This document shows, in pieces, positions 6,294 to 12,502 of a DNA stretch of 12,502 nt. Position 1 is the stretch's first letter, and each line of letters starts with the position of its first letter. Both the position numbers and the translations under genes were made by a program. Below the pieces are notes generated by a model. It saw nothing but the letters and a program-made list of their open reading frames with translations. It had not been told where the DNA came from and ran no database searches. This DNA is from Planctomycetaceae bacterium (GTDB lineage Bacteria > Planctomycetota > Phycisphaerae > Phycisphaerales > SM1A02), in assembly GCA_947474205.1 (NCBI GenBank), contig CANJIC010000038.1, positions 1 to 12,502 of the forward strand. The letters run 5' to 3'.

Positions 6294-7433
6294 TTAAACA
6301 GGCTTCTTGGTTTCAACGGGCTTCGTTGGCTCAACTGCTTGCATGGGAATGCTTGTTGGAGTGGCGGGAGCAATCAAGCCGCTATCAATGTAGACATCCA
6401 ACAATTGACCGGGCAACACTTGCGGATTGTCTTGCGTGAAGCGATAAATAATTTCCATCACGCGCGTGTCAATGCGCTCTGAATTTTCACCAGTGAGCGT
6501 GCGCTTTGGAATGACCACAGGAACAGTTCGCACATATTCAATGGGAAATTCAACAATTTTTCCGCCGCGCAACATGGCAACGGCCTTGCCCTTGGGATCA
6601 AAGCGCCATGCGTCAAGTTCGTCCACATCCACGCGAATGTGCAGTGGCGTGAGTTGACCCATCACCACCAAGCCTTCGCGCAAAGCGCCGGCCGACGCGA
6701 ATTCACCCGCGCGCGCGTTCACGCGCAGCACGGTTCCATCAATCGGCGCCTTCACTTCACTTTGCGACAAATCAGTTTGCAACATGCCCACATCCGCATC
6801 CGCAACCTTGGCCTCCGCCACGGCCACGGCCAAATCTTCTGGATACGTGCCCTTCATCATGCGCGCTAATTCCGACTTGGCTTCATCAAGACGCGACTTG
6901 GTCAAACTCATTTCAAACATGCGCGTTGGCCTTTCATTGGCGCTGATGGCCGACTGATCCTCCACGGCATTTAATCTTTCAAGTCGAAGAGTTGCGTCGT
7001 TCACCGCCGATTGCCGCTGCGCCACAATAGCCGTCGCGCGATCCACATCCTCCGCGTGCGGCATGGATTTCAACTGCTCCACTTTGCGATTGGCAACCTC
7101 CAATTTCGCTTTGGCCGCGCCCAATTGCGCAACCGTATCGCGCTGATCAATAGTGAATAAAATGTCGCCCTTTTTCACCAATTGTCCCTCTTTCACGGAC
7201 ACACTTTGCACGGTGCCGGGAATGGAAGTTCCAATGTTCATGATTTCCGTGGCGGGTTCAACCAAGCCACTGCCCGCCACGCGATTTGAAAACGGACTCT
7301 TGGTGGGCTGACCGCTTGGCGGCGCGTTGGGCGCTGGACGACTTTGCTTGTAGACCAAGTACACCGCCAAGCCAATGCCAAGAACGGAAATGATGGGCAG
7401 AATAATGAAGCGAATTTTCATTTTGATTTTCAT
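6294..7433 (-). CDS. HlyD/DevB-type membrane fusion protein of an ABC exporter
   Basis: Periplasmic adaptor of 379 residues, expected to link the inner-membrane ABC transporter encoded just upstream to an outer-membrane channel. Residues 8-28 form one N-terminal membrane anchor followed by a Pro-rich linker (32-47). Two half-lipoyl segments are visible: IMNIGTSIPGTVQSVSVKEG (64-83) and SEVKAPIDGTVLRVNARAGE (225-244). Between them lies a long alpha-helical hairpin (about 99-222) rich in Ala, Glu, Lys and Arg. A beta-barrel domain (about 262-350) ends with VLPGQLLDVYID (339-350), typical of the family. A Pro/Thr/Lys tail (356-379) is low complexity. Its start overlaps the ATPase stop (ATGA, 7430-7433), so it is translationally coupled. 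No TolC-like gene occurs in the window. Confidence 0.92.
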   Translation of the reverse strand: MKIKMKIRFIILPIISVLGIGLAVYLVYKQSRPAPNAPPSGQPTKSPFSNRVAGSGLVEPATEIMNIGTSIPGTVQSVSVKEGQLVKKGDILFTIDQRDTVAQLGAAKAKLEVANRKVEQLKSMPHAEDVDRATAIVAQRQSAVNDATLRLERLNAVEDQSAISANERPTRMFEMSLTKSRLDEAKSELARMMKGTYPEDLAVAVAEAKVADADVGMLQTDLSQSEVKAPIDGTVLRVNARAGEFASAGALREGLVVMGQLTPLHIRVDVDELDAWRFDPKGKAVAMLRGGKIVEFPIEYVRTVPVVIPKRTLTGENSERIDTRVMEIIYRFTQDNPQVLPGQLLDVYIDSGLIAPATPTSIPMQAVEPTKPVETKKPV

Positions 7434-8176
7434 TTTATTTTTCCTTTTTCAAATGCCACCGCCTGCAGCGCGGCCAGTTCAACATCGCTGCTCACAATGC
7501 GGGTGATCAATCCATCGTCCATGTGCGCAATGCGATCGGCGAAATGATAAATGCGTTCGTCGTGTGTCACAAGAACAACAATTCTATCGGGTCGCCTGCC
7601 TTGCTCACGAATCAATTCCATCACGCGCTGACCCGTGGCGCCATCAAGCGCGCTTGTGGGCTCGTCGCACACCAAAATACTTGGCTCATGAATAAGGCTG
7701 CGCGCTATGGCCACGCGTTGTTGCTGGCCGCCGGAAAGTTTGGCGGGCCGACTATGCGCGCGATTGTGAAGACCGACTTCAGTCAATAATTTTTCCGCGC
7801 GGTCCAAGGCCTCTGTTCGATTTTCTCCCCGTAAAAGCAGCGGAATAGCCACATTTTCCACCACGCTAATTTGCGGAACCAAGTTGAATTGCTGAAAAAT
7901 AAATCCAACTTTTTCACGGCGAAACAAGGTTCGCTCTTGATTGGTCATGGCGTCTGGATCCACGCCCGCAAGTCGAAGAGCCCCACTACTGCGCGACAAG
8001 ATTGCCGCGAAAATAGAAATGAGCGTTGTCTTTCCACAACCACTTGGTCCAACCAGCGCAACAATCTCGCCAAAGTTGGCTGTTAAATCTATCCCGCGCA
8101 ACGCCTTCACAGCGGCTTCGCCTTCGCCGTACATCTTGGCAATGCCCTCGCAAAAAATGGCTTGCTCGACACTCAT
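7430..8176 (-). CDS. ABC transporter ATP-binding protein (DevA/LolD/MacB type)
   Basis: Cytoplasmic ATPase of 248 residues that powers the permease encoded upstream. All ABC motifs are intact: Walker A GPSGCGKTT (43-51), Q-loop FQQFN (94-98), signature LSGGQQQR (147-154), Walker B ILVCDE (167-172) with catalytic Glu172, D-loop SALD (175-178) and switch His205 in VTHDER. The family is that of LolD, MacB and DevA, which couple to four-helix FtsX-like permeases rather than pumping through a classical channel. An extra tail of about twenty residues (229-248) follows the usual end. Both ends overlap neighbours by ATGA (8173-8176 and 7430-7433), tying permease, ATPase and adaptor into one translational unit. 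Substrate cannot be read from the sequence. Confidence 0.95.
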   Translation of the reverse strand: MSVEQAIFCEGIAKMYGEGEAAVKALRGIDLTANFGEIVALVGPSGCGKTTLISIFAAILSRSSGALRLAGVDPDAMTNQERTLFRREKVGFIFQQFNLVPQISVVENVAIPLLLRGENRTEALDRAEKLLTEVGLHNRAHSRPAKLSGGQQQRVAIARSLIHEPSILVCDEPTSALDGATGQRVMELIREQGRRPDRIVVLVTHDERIYHFADRIAHMDDGLITRIVSSDVELAALQAVAFEKGKIK

Positions 8177-9336
8177 CCGCTGAACACTTCCTTGGGGTCA
8201 AGGCGAATTACTTTCCAAATGGAAAGGCTGCTGGCGCCAAGCACAATAATTATCACCGCGATGGTTGAAATAATTGGTAAGTGCCAAGTCAGTTTGAACG
8301 CCAAGCGATCGCCCGGAATCATTAAGCCAAAGAGCGCCGTTGCGCCCAGGCCCAAACCCAAACCAAGAATGCCCGCGGCCAAACCTTGCACCGCCACCAT
8401 TTGCAAAAGTTGGCGACTGGTGGCGCCCATGGCTTTCATGGCGCCGAAGTAACGCAAATTGTCCAGCGTGAAGTTGTAAAACATTTGTCCAGCGATGGCC
8501 ACGCCCACCAAGAAACCCAGCACGATTGCCATGCCAAAATTAATTGGAATGCCCGTTTGGGTCATCCAATAATCAAGGGTTTTCCAGCTAAATTCCGCTG
8601 GTGTGTAGGCCGTCAGACCTGTCTGCGTTTGAATGCGTTTTTGCAATTCAAGCAAGTCCTGCCCTGGCAGCGCCTTCACCAGAATAAGACTGAGCGTGCG
8701 TCGATTGGCTGGCGCAAATCCAACCGCGCGCAAATAGGTTGTGTAAATGGTTGGAACATTTTGAAACGACGGACGCGTCTCCGCGATGCCGGCGATAATG
8801 GCGCGGCGTTCGTTCAACTCCAACTCGTCACCCACTTGCATTGGACGCTTTGGTCCGTTCTTGTCCGCGGTAAGCGGTTGCAACAATTGCTTGGCCGCGC
8901 CGCGGCTCTCAATAAAAATCGCGTCGGTCTTTCGCAAGTCCTCAACTTTGCCTTGCAACATAATGGCCGGTACGCCAATCAGTGTGGCGTCATCCACGCC
9001 AATCACATCGCAAATTTGCCGGCCACCATTTGGCAACTTGGCCACAAGCAAACCTTTAAACAGCGGACTAGCCCACTCAATTCCAGTGACACTGCGCACG
9101 CGGTCAAGCGCCGTCACCTGCATGGGTTTGGTGTCGTCCACAAATTGCATCGTTGGATCGGTCACCCACAAATCGGCTTGCGGAGTTTCCTCTATCAATG
9201 CATACGTGCGGCTCATTAAGCCCACAAAAATGGCTGCTTGCTGCGTAATCAGCAGGGTGGCGAACGTCAGTCCTAGCAAAATGCCGTAGAACTTTGCGCT
9301 GTCACCAAACAACATTTTTAAGGCGATCAGGCGCAC
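8173..9336 (-). CDS. ABC transporter permease (DevC/MacB/FtsX type)
   Basis: Inner-membrane permease of 387 residues with the topology of type VII ABC (MacB/FtsX) transporters: one helix at about 17-39, a large periplasmic domain (about 40-262), then three helices (264-286, 312-340, 352-374). The cytoplasmic coupling segment YFGAMKAMGATSRQL (296-310) is the characteristic loop before helix 3. Length and the neighbouring HlyD-type adaptor make DevC the closest named type; in cyanobacteria DevBCA exports heterocyst glycolipids, but the substrate here is unknown. The start is GTG 9336, three bases after the kup stop; GGAG at 9346-9349, inside the last kup codons, is 9 bases ahead and decides this start. 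It overlaps the ATPase gene by 4 bases. Confidence 0.92.
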   Translation of the reverse strand: MRLIALKMLFGDSAKFYGILLGLTFATLLITQQAAIFVGLMSRTYALIEETPQADLWVTDPTMQFVDDTKPMQVTALDRVRSVTGIEWASPLFKGLLVAKLPNGGRQICDVIGVDDATLIGVPAIMLQGKVEDLRKTDAIFIESRGAAKQLLQPLTADKNGPKRPMQVGDELELNERRAIIAGIAETRPSFQNVPTIYTTYLRAVGFAPANRRTLSLILVKALPGQDLLELQKRIQTQTGLTAYTPAEFSWKTLDYWMTQTGIPINFGMAIVLGFLVGVAIAGQMFYNFTLDNLRYFGAMKAMGATSRQLLQMVAVQGLAAGILGLGLGLGATALFGLMIPGDRLAFKLTWHLPIISTIAVIIIVLGASSLSIWKVIRLDPKEVFSG

Positions 9337-9339
9337 GAT

Positions 9340-11301
9340 TTACAACTCCATTTGCACGCCGAATTCAACCACGCGGCTGGGCGGCAAATTAAAAGTGCGA
9401 ACACTGTCGGTGGCGACGGTGGACAATGATGCGAACAATCGCTTGCGCCATAACGCCATGGGTGAATTGCCGGTGGTCAACACCACCACGCGCCGCGCGA
9501 AGTAGGTTGTGCTTTCAGCATCCCATACTAGGCCGTGCTCACGCGCCTTCTCCAACAATTTTGGAATGTCGGGACTCTCCATAAATCCGCACTGCGCGGA
9601 CACTTTGTAGAAACCATCCGGCATCCATGTCACACGAATTTGACGTTGCGGCGGCGCCACTGGCAAATTGATTGACGTCACACTGACCAACAACACTTGT
9701 TGATGCAAGACATGACTGTGCTCCACAAATGAAGACAAGGAGAACGGCGTGGCATTGTTGGTGGTGAGAAACACCGCGGTGCCCGGCACGCGGGGAACTT
9801 CTTTTACCCATAAGGACGCGAGAAACTCATGAATATTGCTGGCGGTCTCGGCGAATTTTTTGCCCAATAAATAGGAGCCTTGCTGCCATGTCAGCATGAT
9901 CATTGTGGCGCCCAGCGCGATCACAATGGCGAACCAGCCACCTGTCAGCACTTTGAGCATGTTGGCTCCAAAAAATAATCCATCAATGCTCAAGAAAAAA
10001 GATCCAACAACAATCACTTGCCAACGCTTCCAACGCCACAGGCGCCGCGCCATGACGCCGAATAAAATGGTGGTGATGATCATGTTGCCCGTGACCGCGA
10101 TGCCGTACGCGCTGCCAAGTTTTTCGCTGCTTGGAAACAGAATCACTGTCATCACGCAACCCACCAACATAATCAAGTTGACCGCGGGCAAATAAATTTG
10201 TCCCTCGGTGTCGCTACTGGTGTGCACCACGCGCAGGCGCGGCAAATATCCAAGCCGCACCGCTTGGCGCGCAATGCTGAACACGCCGCTGATCATGGCT
10301 TGACTTGCAATAATTGCGGCGATGGTTGCGATGATGACCAGTGGCACAATGCTCCACTCGGGCGCCATTCCATAAAATGGGCGCAACGAATGAATGGCCT
10401 CCGCATCGGGCGATCCATGACGCAGAAAGTCCAGCACATACGCGCCTTGCCCGAAGTAATTCAGTAAAAGCGCGGGCAGTACAAATGTGTACCAAGCAAT
10501 TTGAATGGGAAACTTTCCAAAGTGGCCGACGTCGGCGTACAACGCCTCCGCGCCAGTGACCACAAGGACCACGGAACCCAGCACAGTGAATGCTTGCAGC
10601 GGATCACTTTGAATAAATATCCAGACATAGTGCGGATTCAGCGCCTTGATGATTTCGGGATTCATCTGGATTTGGTAAAGCCCCATGGCCGCAAGAAGAA
10701 GAAACCACGCGATCATGATTGGGCCGAAGAATTTGCCAATGCTGCCGGTTCCAAATTGTTGCACGGCAAAAAGCAGCAGCAAAATGGCAAGCGTGATTGG
10801 AAGAATGGCTTGTTCAATCCACGTTGGCGCGTTGGGCAACTCCTTCAATCCTTCCACCGCGCTTAAAACTGAAATGCTTGGCGTGATCAAGCCGTCGCCA
10901 AATAAAAGTCCCGCGCCCAACATGGCTAGTAATACAAGCGTGCGTGTTCGAAAGCCGCGACCTTTGTTCAGCGACCTTGGAATAAGCGACAGCAAGGAAA
11001 ATATTCCGCCTTCGCCGCGATTGGTCGCGCGCAGAATTACCAACAAGTATTTCAGATTGACTGTTAACAACAGCGCCCATGTCATCATGGACAGAATTCC
11101 AAAAATGTAACTCTCATCGATTGGGTTGGAATGGCTGCGATGTTCCATGCAGGCCTTCAACGCGTACAAAGGACTGGTTCCGATGTCGCCAAAGACAACG
11201 CCAATGGCCGCAAGCGAAAGCGCGGCGGTTTGCTTGGGAGTCAATCGAATCGCGTGATGCGAGTGGTGCGATTCTGAAGTTGGCGCGGCGTTGTCCTGCA
11301 T
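9340..11301 (-). CDS. kup: Low-affinity potassium uptake protein Kup
   Basis: Inner-membrane K+/H+ symporter of the Kup/HAK/KT family. The 653-residue protein has about twelve hydrophobic segments up to about residue 480 and then a cytoplasmic C-terminal domain. Diagnostic stretches are AAIGVVFGDIGTSPLYALK (31-49), GEGGIFSLLSLI (96-107), LLFGDGLITPSISVLSAVE (132-150) and VTGAEALYADVGHFG (248-262). The C-terminus ends RVVEFGVQMEL, close to the ending of E. coli Kup. The N-terminal tail before helix 1 carries a small His cluster (SHHSHH, 11-16). It is slightly longer than E. coli Kup (622). GGGG lies about 8 bases ahead of ATG 11301. It is the first gene of a four-gene minus-strand unit: the ABC permease starts 3 bases after its stop. 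Its own promoter is proposed just upstream. Confidence 0.96.
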   Translation of the reverse strand: MQDNAAPTSESHHSHHAIRLTPKQTAALSLAAIGVVFGDIGTSPLYALKACMEHRSHSNPIDESYIFGILSMMTWALLLTVNLKYLLVILRATNRGEGGIFSLLSLIPRSLNKGRGFRTRTLVLLAMLGAGLLFGDGLITPSISVLSAVEGLKELPNAPTWIEQAILPITLAILLLLFAVQQFGTGSIGKFFGPIMIAWFLLLAAMGLYQIQMNPEIIKALNPHYVWIFIQSDPLQAFTVLGSVVLVVTGAEALYADVGHFGKFPIQIAWYTFVLPALLLNYFGQGAYVLDFLRHGSPDAEAIHSLRPFYGMAPEWSIVPLVIIATIAAIIASQAMISGVFSIARQAVRLGYLPRLRVVHTSSDTEGQIYLPAVNLIMLVGCVMTVILFPSSEKLGSAYGIAVTGNMIITTILFGVMARRLWRWKRWQVIVVGSFFLSIDGLFFGANMLKVLTGGWFAIVIALGATMIMLTWQQGSYLLGKKFAETASNIHEFLASLWVKEVPRVPGTAVFLTTNNATPFSLSSFVEHSHVLHQQVLLVSVTSINLPVAPPQRQIRVTWMPDGFYKVSAQCGFMESPDIPKLLEKAREHGLVWDAESTTYFARRVVVLTTGNSPMALWRKRLFASLSTVATDSVRTFNLPPSRVVEFGVQMEL

Positions 11302-11308
11302 TGCGGGT

Positions 11309-11320
11309 ACCCCGAAGGGT
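11309..11320 (-). promoter_or_regulatory. C(UUCG)G tetraloop hairpin in the kup leader
   Basis: On the minus strand the leader reads ACCC-TTCG-GGGT, a four-base-pair stem closed by the exceptionally stable C(UUCG)G tetraloop. It ends 7 bases before the kup ATG and contains the only G-rich stretch that could serve as ribosome site. Its 3' arm also belongs to the palindrome GGGTACCC (11305-11312), so alternative pairing is possible. It could protect the mRNA 5' end or limit ribosome access; which is inference. Confidence 0.45.
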
Positions 11321-11325
11321 GAACG

Positions 11326-11331
11326 ATTCTA
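11326..11331 (-). promoter_or_regulatory. Candidate -10 element for kup-ABC operon
   Basis: TAGAAT on the minus strand matches 5 of 6 bases of the -10 consensus. No convincing -35 lies 16-18 bases upstream (AGGAAA at the 17-base spacing), so it is uncertain. If used, transcription would begin near 11320, giving a leader of about 19 bases that starts with the tetraloop hairpin. Confidence 0.35.
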
Positions 11332-11400
11332 CCTTGAATTGAGTTGCGTTTCCTTCTTCAAGCAAATCAAGCGTAAGTAAGCCTATGAATCACAATAGAT

Positions 11401-11431
11401 GCGGCGCGCATCAACGTGTTGCAATCGCCGC
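11401..11431. repeat. Inverted repeat in holA-kup intergenic region
   Basis: GCGGCG (11401-11406) and CGCCGC (11426-11431) are perfect arms, with CAAC-GT-GTTG (11412-11421) nested inside. A wider pair TCACAA (11390-11395) and TTGTGA (11455-11460) encloses it. There is no T run on either strand, so it is not a classical intrinsic terminator; it could be a factor-dependent 3' end for holA or a protein site. The 173-base gap shows no other gene or recognised riboswitch. Confidence 0.3.
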
Positions 11432-11474
11432 GATGTGCGCTGAACAAGTTCACTTTGTGATAGCCATGAGTTGT

Positions 11475-12500
11475 TCAAACAGCGATTTGGCGCGCCACCT
11501 GCACCGCGAACATTTCAAATGTGCGCGCGGAATCAAGCGATGTTCCATTCTTTGTGGATTGATCCGCGGCGATCGCTGCAGCAAACATTTTCGCAGCCAC
11601 GCGCGGGTGCACGCGCCGGGCGATGCGCGAAATACTGGAGGCGCTTGGTCCCCACAGCTTCAGCGTCTTGGCGACATCGCCTTCATTTTTTCCGCTGGCC
11701 AACATGCGGCTGGCGTCGTGAATTTTTCGCGTGAGATCAACCAGACTCCAGCCAATCATGACTTCAGGAACGCGACTGACCGTGAGCAACTCGTGCAGCA
11801 GTTGCAATGTCGCCGCGGCGTCGCCCGCAAGAACTGGTTGTTGAATTTCCCACGCTTGCTCCTCGCGGCTGAGACCGGTGAATTCTTGCACAAGTTTGCG
11901 CGTGATGACCACGCTGGGATCGCCTGGTTGCGCGGCGGCGCTGGCAAGCTTGCACAACTCCGTATCAAGGCGCGCCAAGTCGCAACCAATTTTTTCTATC
12001 AACAAATCGGCGGCGCTTGATTCAAGCGTGGCCGTGTAAGTTTGTTTGGCGCGCTGCACGCACCAATCGCGCGCCTCCTCGTCGCTTGGCGAATCGCACT
12101 TCAACACGGCGCCAACTTTGGAAACCATTTTGTCAAAATTTCCTGGGCGCCAACCCGACGCGCTGCGCATAAGCAGCGTGGACTCAGCCTGCGGATTTTC
12201 CGCGTAGCGCTCCATGGCGCGGCGGCGATCCTCGCTACCCATGAACGCCTCCGCGTTGTCCACGATGATTAATTTATGCGTGGCGAGAAGACCAAACATG
12301 CGCAACTCATCAAGCACCGTTGACAGCGATGTGGTGGCGCCATCAAAATCAAATCGATCCACGCTGCCAAATTGTTTTTTTAAATCAGACTCTAAGGCAT
12401 GCGAGCGTTCCAAACGCAACAGCGAATCTTTTCCAGTGAGAACCACAACACGCATGTAGGCGTTGACTTGGTTGGTGCTCGAACTTTCTCGCTTGGCCAT
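11475..12500 (-). CDS. holA: DNA polymerase III delta subunit (HolA)
   Basis: Clamp-loader delta subunit, which opens the beta sliding clamp during loading onto primed DNA. The 341-residue length matches the family. The N-terminal region has VVVLTGKDSLLRLERSHALE (18-37), in the place of the usual 'Y-x-x-x-G-x-[ED]-x-x-L' start of delta, then a degenerate AAA+ fold without a working Walker A. The segment LRMFGLLATHKLIIVDNAEA (66-85) corresponds to the conserved 'slF...rlvvv.n.e.f' strand. The middle domain shows LIEKIGCDLARLDTELCKLA (167-186), the family's 'G.Dl..l..EleKL' motif, and the C-terminal collar is helical. ATG 12500 leaves only two bases before the window edge, so an upstream alternative start cannot be excluded. 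It lies upstream of kup on the same strand, 173 bases away. Confidence 0.9.
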   Translation of the reverse strand: MAKRESSSTNQVNAYMRVVVLTGKDSLLRLERSHALESDLKKQFGSVDRFDFDGATTSLSTVLDELRMFGLLATHKLIIVDNAEAFMGSEDRRRAMERYAENPQAESTLLMRSASGWRPGNFDKMVSKVGAVLKCDSPSDEEARDWCVQRAKQTYTATLESSAADLLIEKIGCDLARLDTELCKLASAAAQPGDPSVVITRKLVQEFTGLSREEQAWEIQQPVLAGDAAATLQLLHELLTVSRVPEVMIGWSLVDLTRKIHDASRMLASGKNEGDVAKTLKLWGPSASSISRIARRVHPRVAAKMFAAAIAADQSTKNGTSLDSARTFEMFAVQVARQIAV

Positions 12501-12502
12501 TG

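Noticed and set aside
8386..9219. Long + strand open frame (277 codons) opposite the ABC permease
   Set aside because: It is fully antisense to a permease with clear family motifs. Its translation is rich in His, Gln, Asn and Arg with no recognisable domain, typical of a reverse-strand shadow in GC-rich codons.
11302..11474. c-di-AMP (ydaO) or other potassium-linked riboswitch ahead of kup
   Set aside because: The gap has only simple inverted repeats and a short hairpin; I could not match the ydaO conserved core, and the likely leader is only about 19 bases.
11385..12020. + strand open frame (211 codons) opposite holA
   Set aside because: Mostly antisense to the HolA gene, with Cys/His/Arg-rich translation and no domain; no ribosome site. 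The start in the intergenic region is probably chance.

Overview
The window is a dense, ordinary-looking bacterial chromosome segment of about 12.5 kb with ten complete genes plus one small hypothetical gene, no mobile elements, no RNA genes and no CRISPR. The coding DNA is rich in GCGC steps. The non-coding bases 1-250 are clearly more AT-rich. Most starts have weak or no Shine-Dalgarno sequences; exceptions are the ABC permease (GGAG, 9 nt before a GTG) and the universal stress gene (GGAG, 12 nt before its ATG). The DevBCA-like exporter with an anchored adaptor points to a diderm (Gram-negative type) bacterium. The weak ribosome sites and protein flavour would suit a Planctomycetota/Verrucomicrobiota-type lineage, but this taxonomic guess is weak and rests on no database search.

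Layout. Bases 1-50 are a strong, probably bidirectional hairpin terminator. An AT-rich leader with a candidate promoter and inverted repeat follows, then dinB (translesion DNA polymerase IV, +, 251-1501). Converging on dinB is a minus-strand unit reading from 3237 down to 1653: two FluC/CrcB fluoride-channel subunits coupled by an ATGA overlap, then a 246-residue HEPN-like protein with an R-x4-H motif. Diverging from that unit with only 25 bp between start codons is chrA (chromate transporter, +, 3263-4447). A CDF metal-cation transporter (-, 4479-5360) then diverges from a tandem universal stress protein gene (+, 5427-6272).

The second half is all minus strand. Bases 11301 to 6294 form one tight unit: kup (K+ uptake), a DevC/MacB-type ABC permease, its ATPase and an HlyD-type membrane fusion protein, with gaps of +3, -4 and -4 nt. 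Upstream of it, on the same strand, is holA (DNA polymerase III delta subunit, 11475-12500), which is complete and ends at the right edge of the window.

Biological theme. Between the two replication/repair genes (dinB and holA) nearly everything concerns ion traffic or stress: F- export, chromate export, divalent metal export, K+ import, a tripartite-type exporter and a universal stress protein. The most unusual points are an asymmetric FluC pair with a HEPN-like protein downstream, a K+ transporter gene fused into the operon of a DevCAB-like exporter, and a C(UUCG)G tetraloop hairpin that would sit at the extreme 5' end of the kup mRNA. I do not see a wholly new system; these are arrangement-level novelties.
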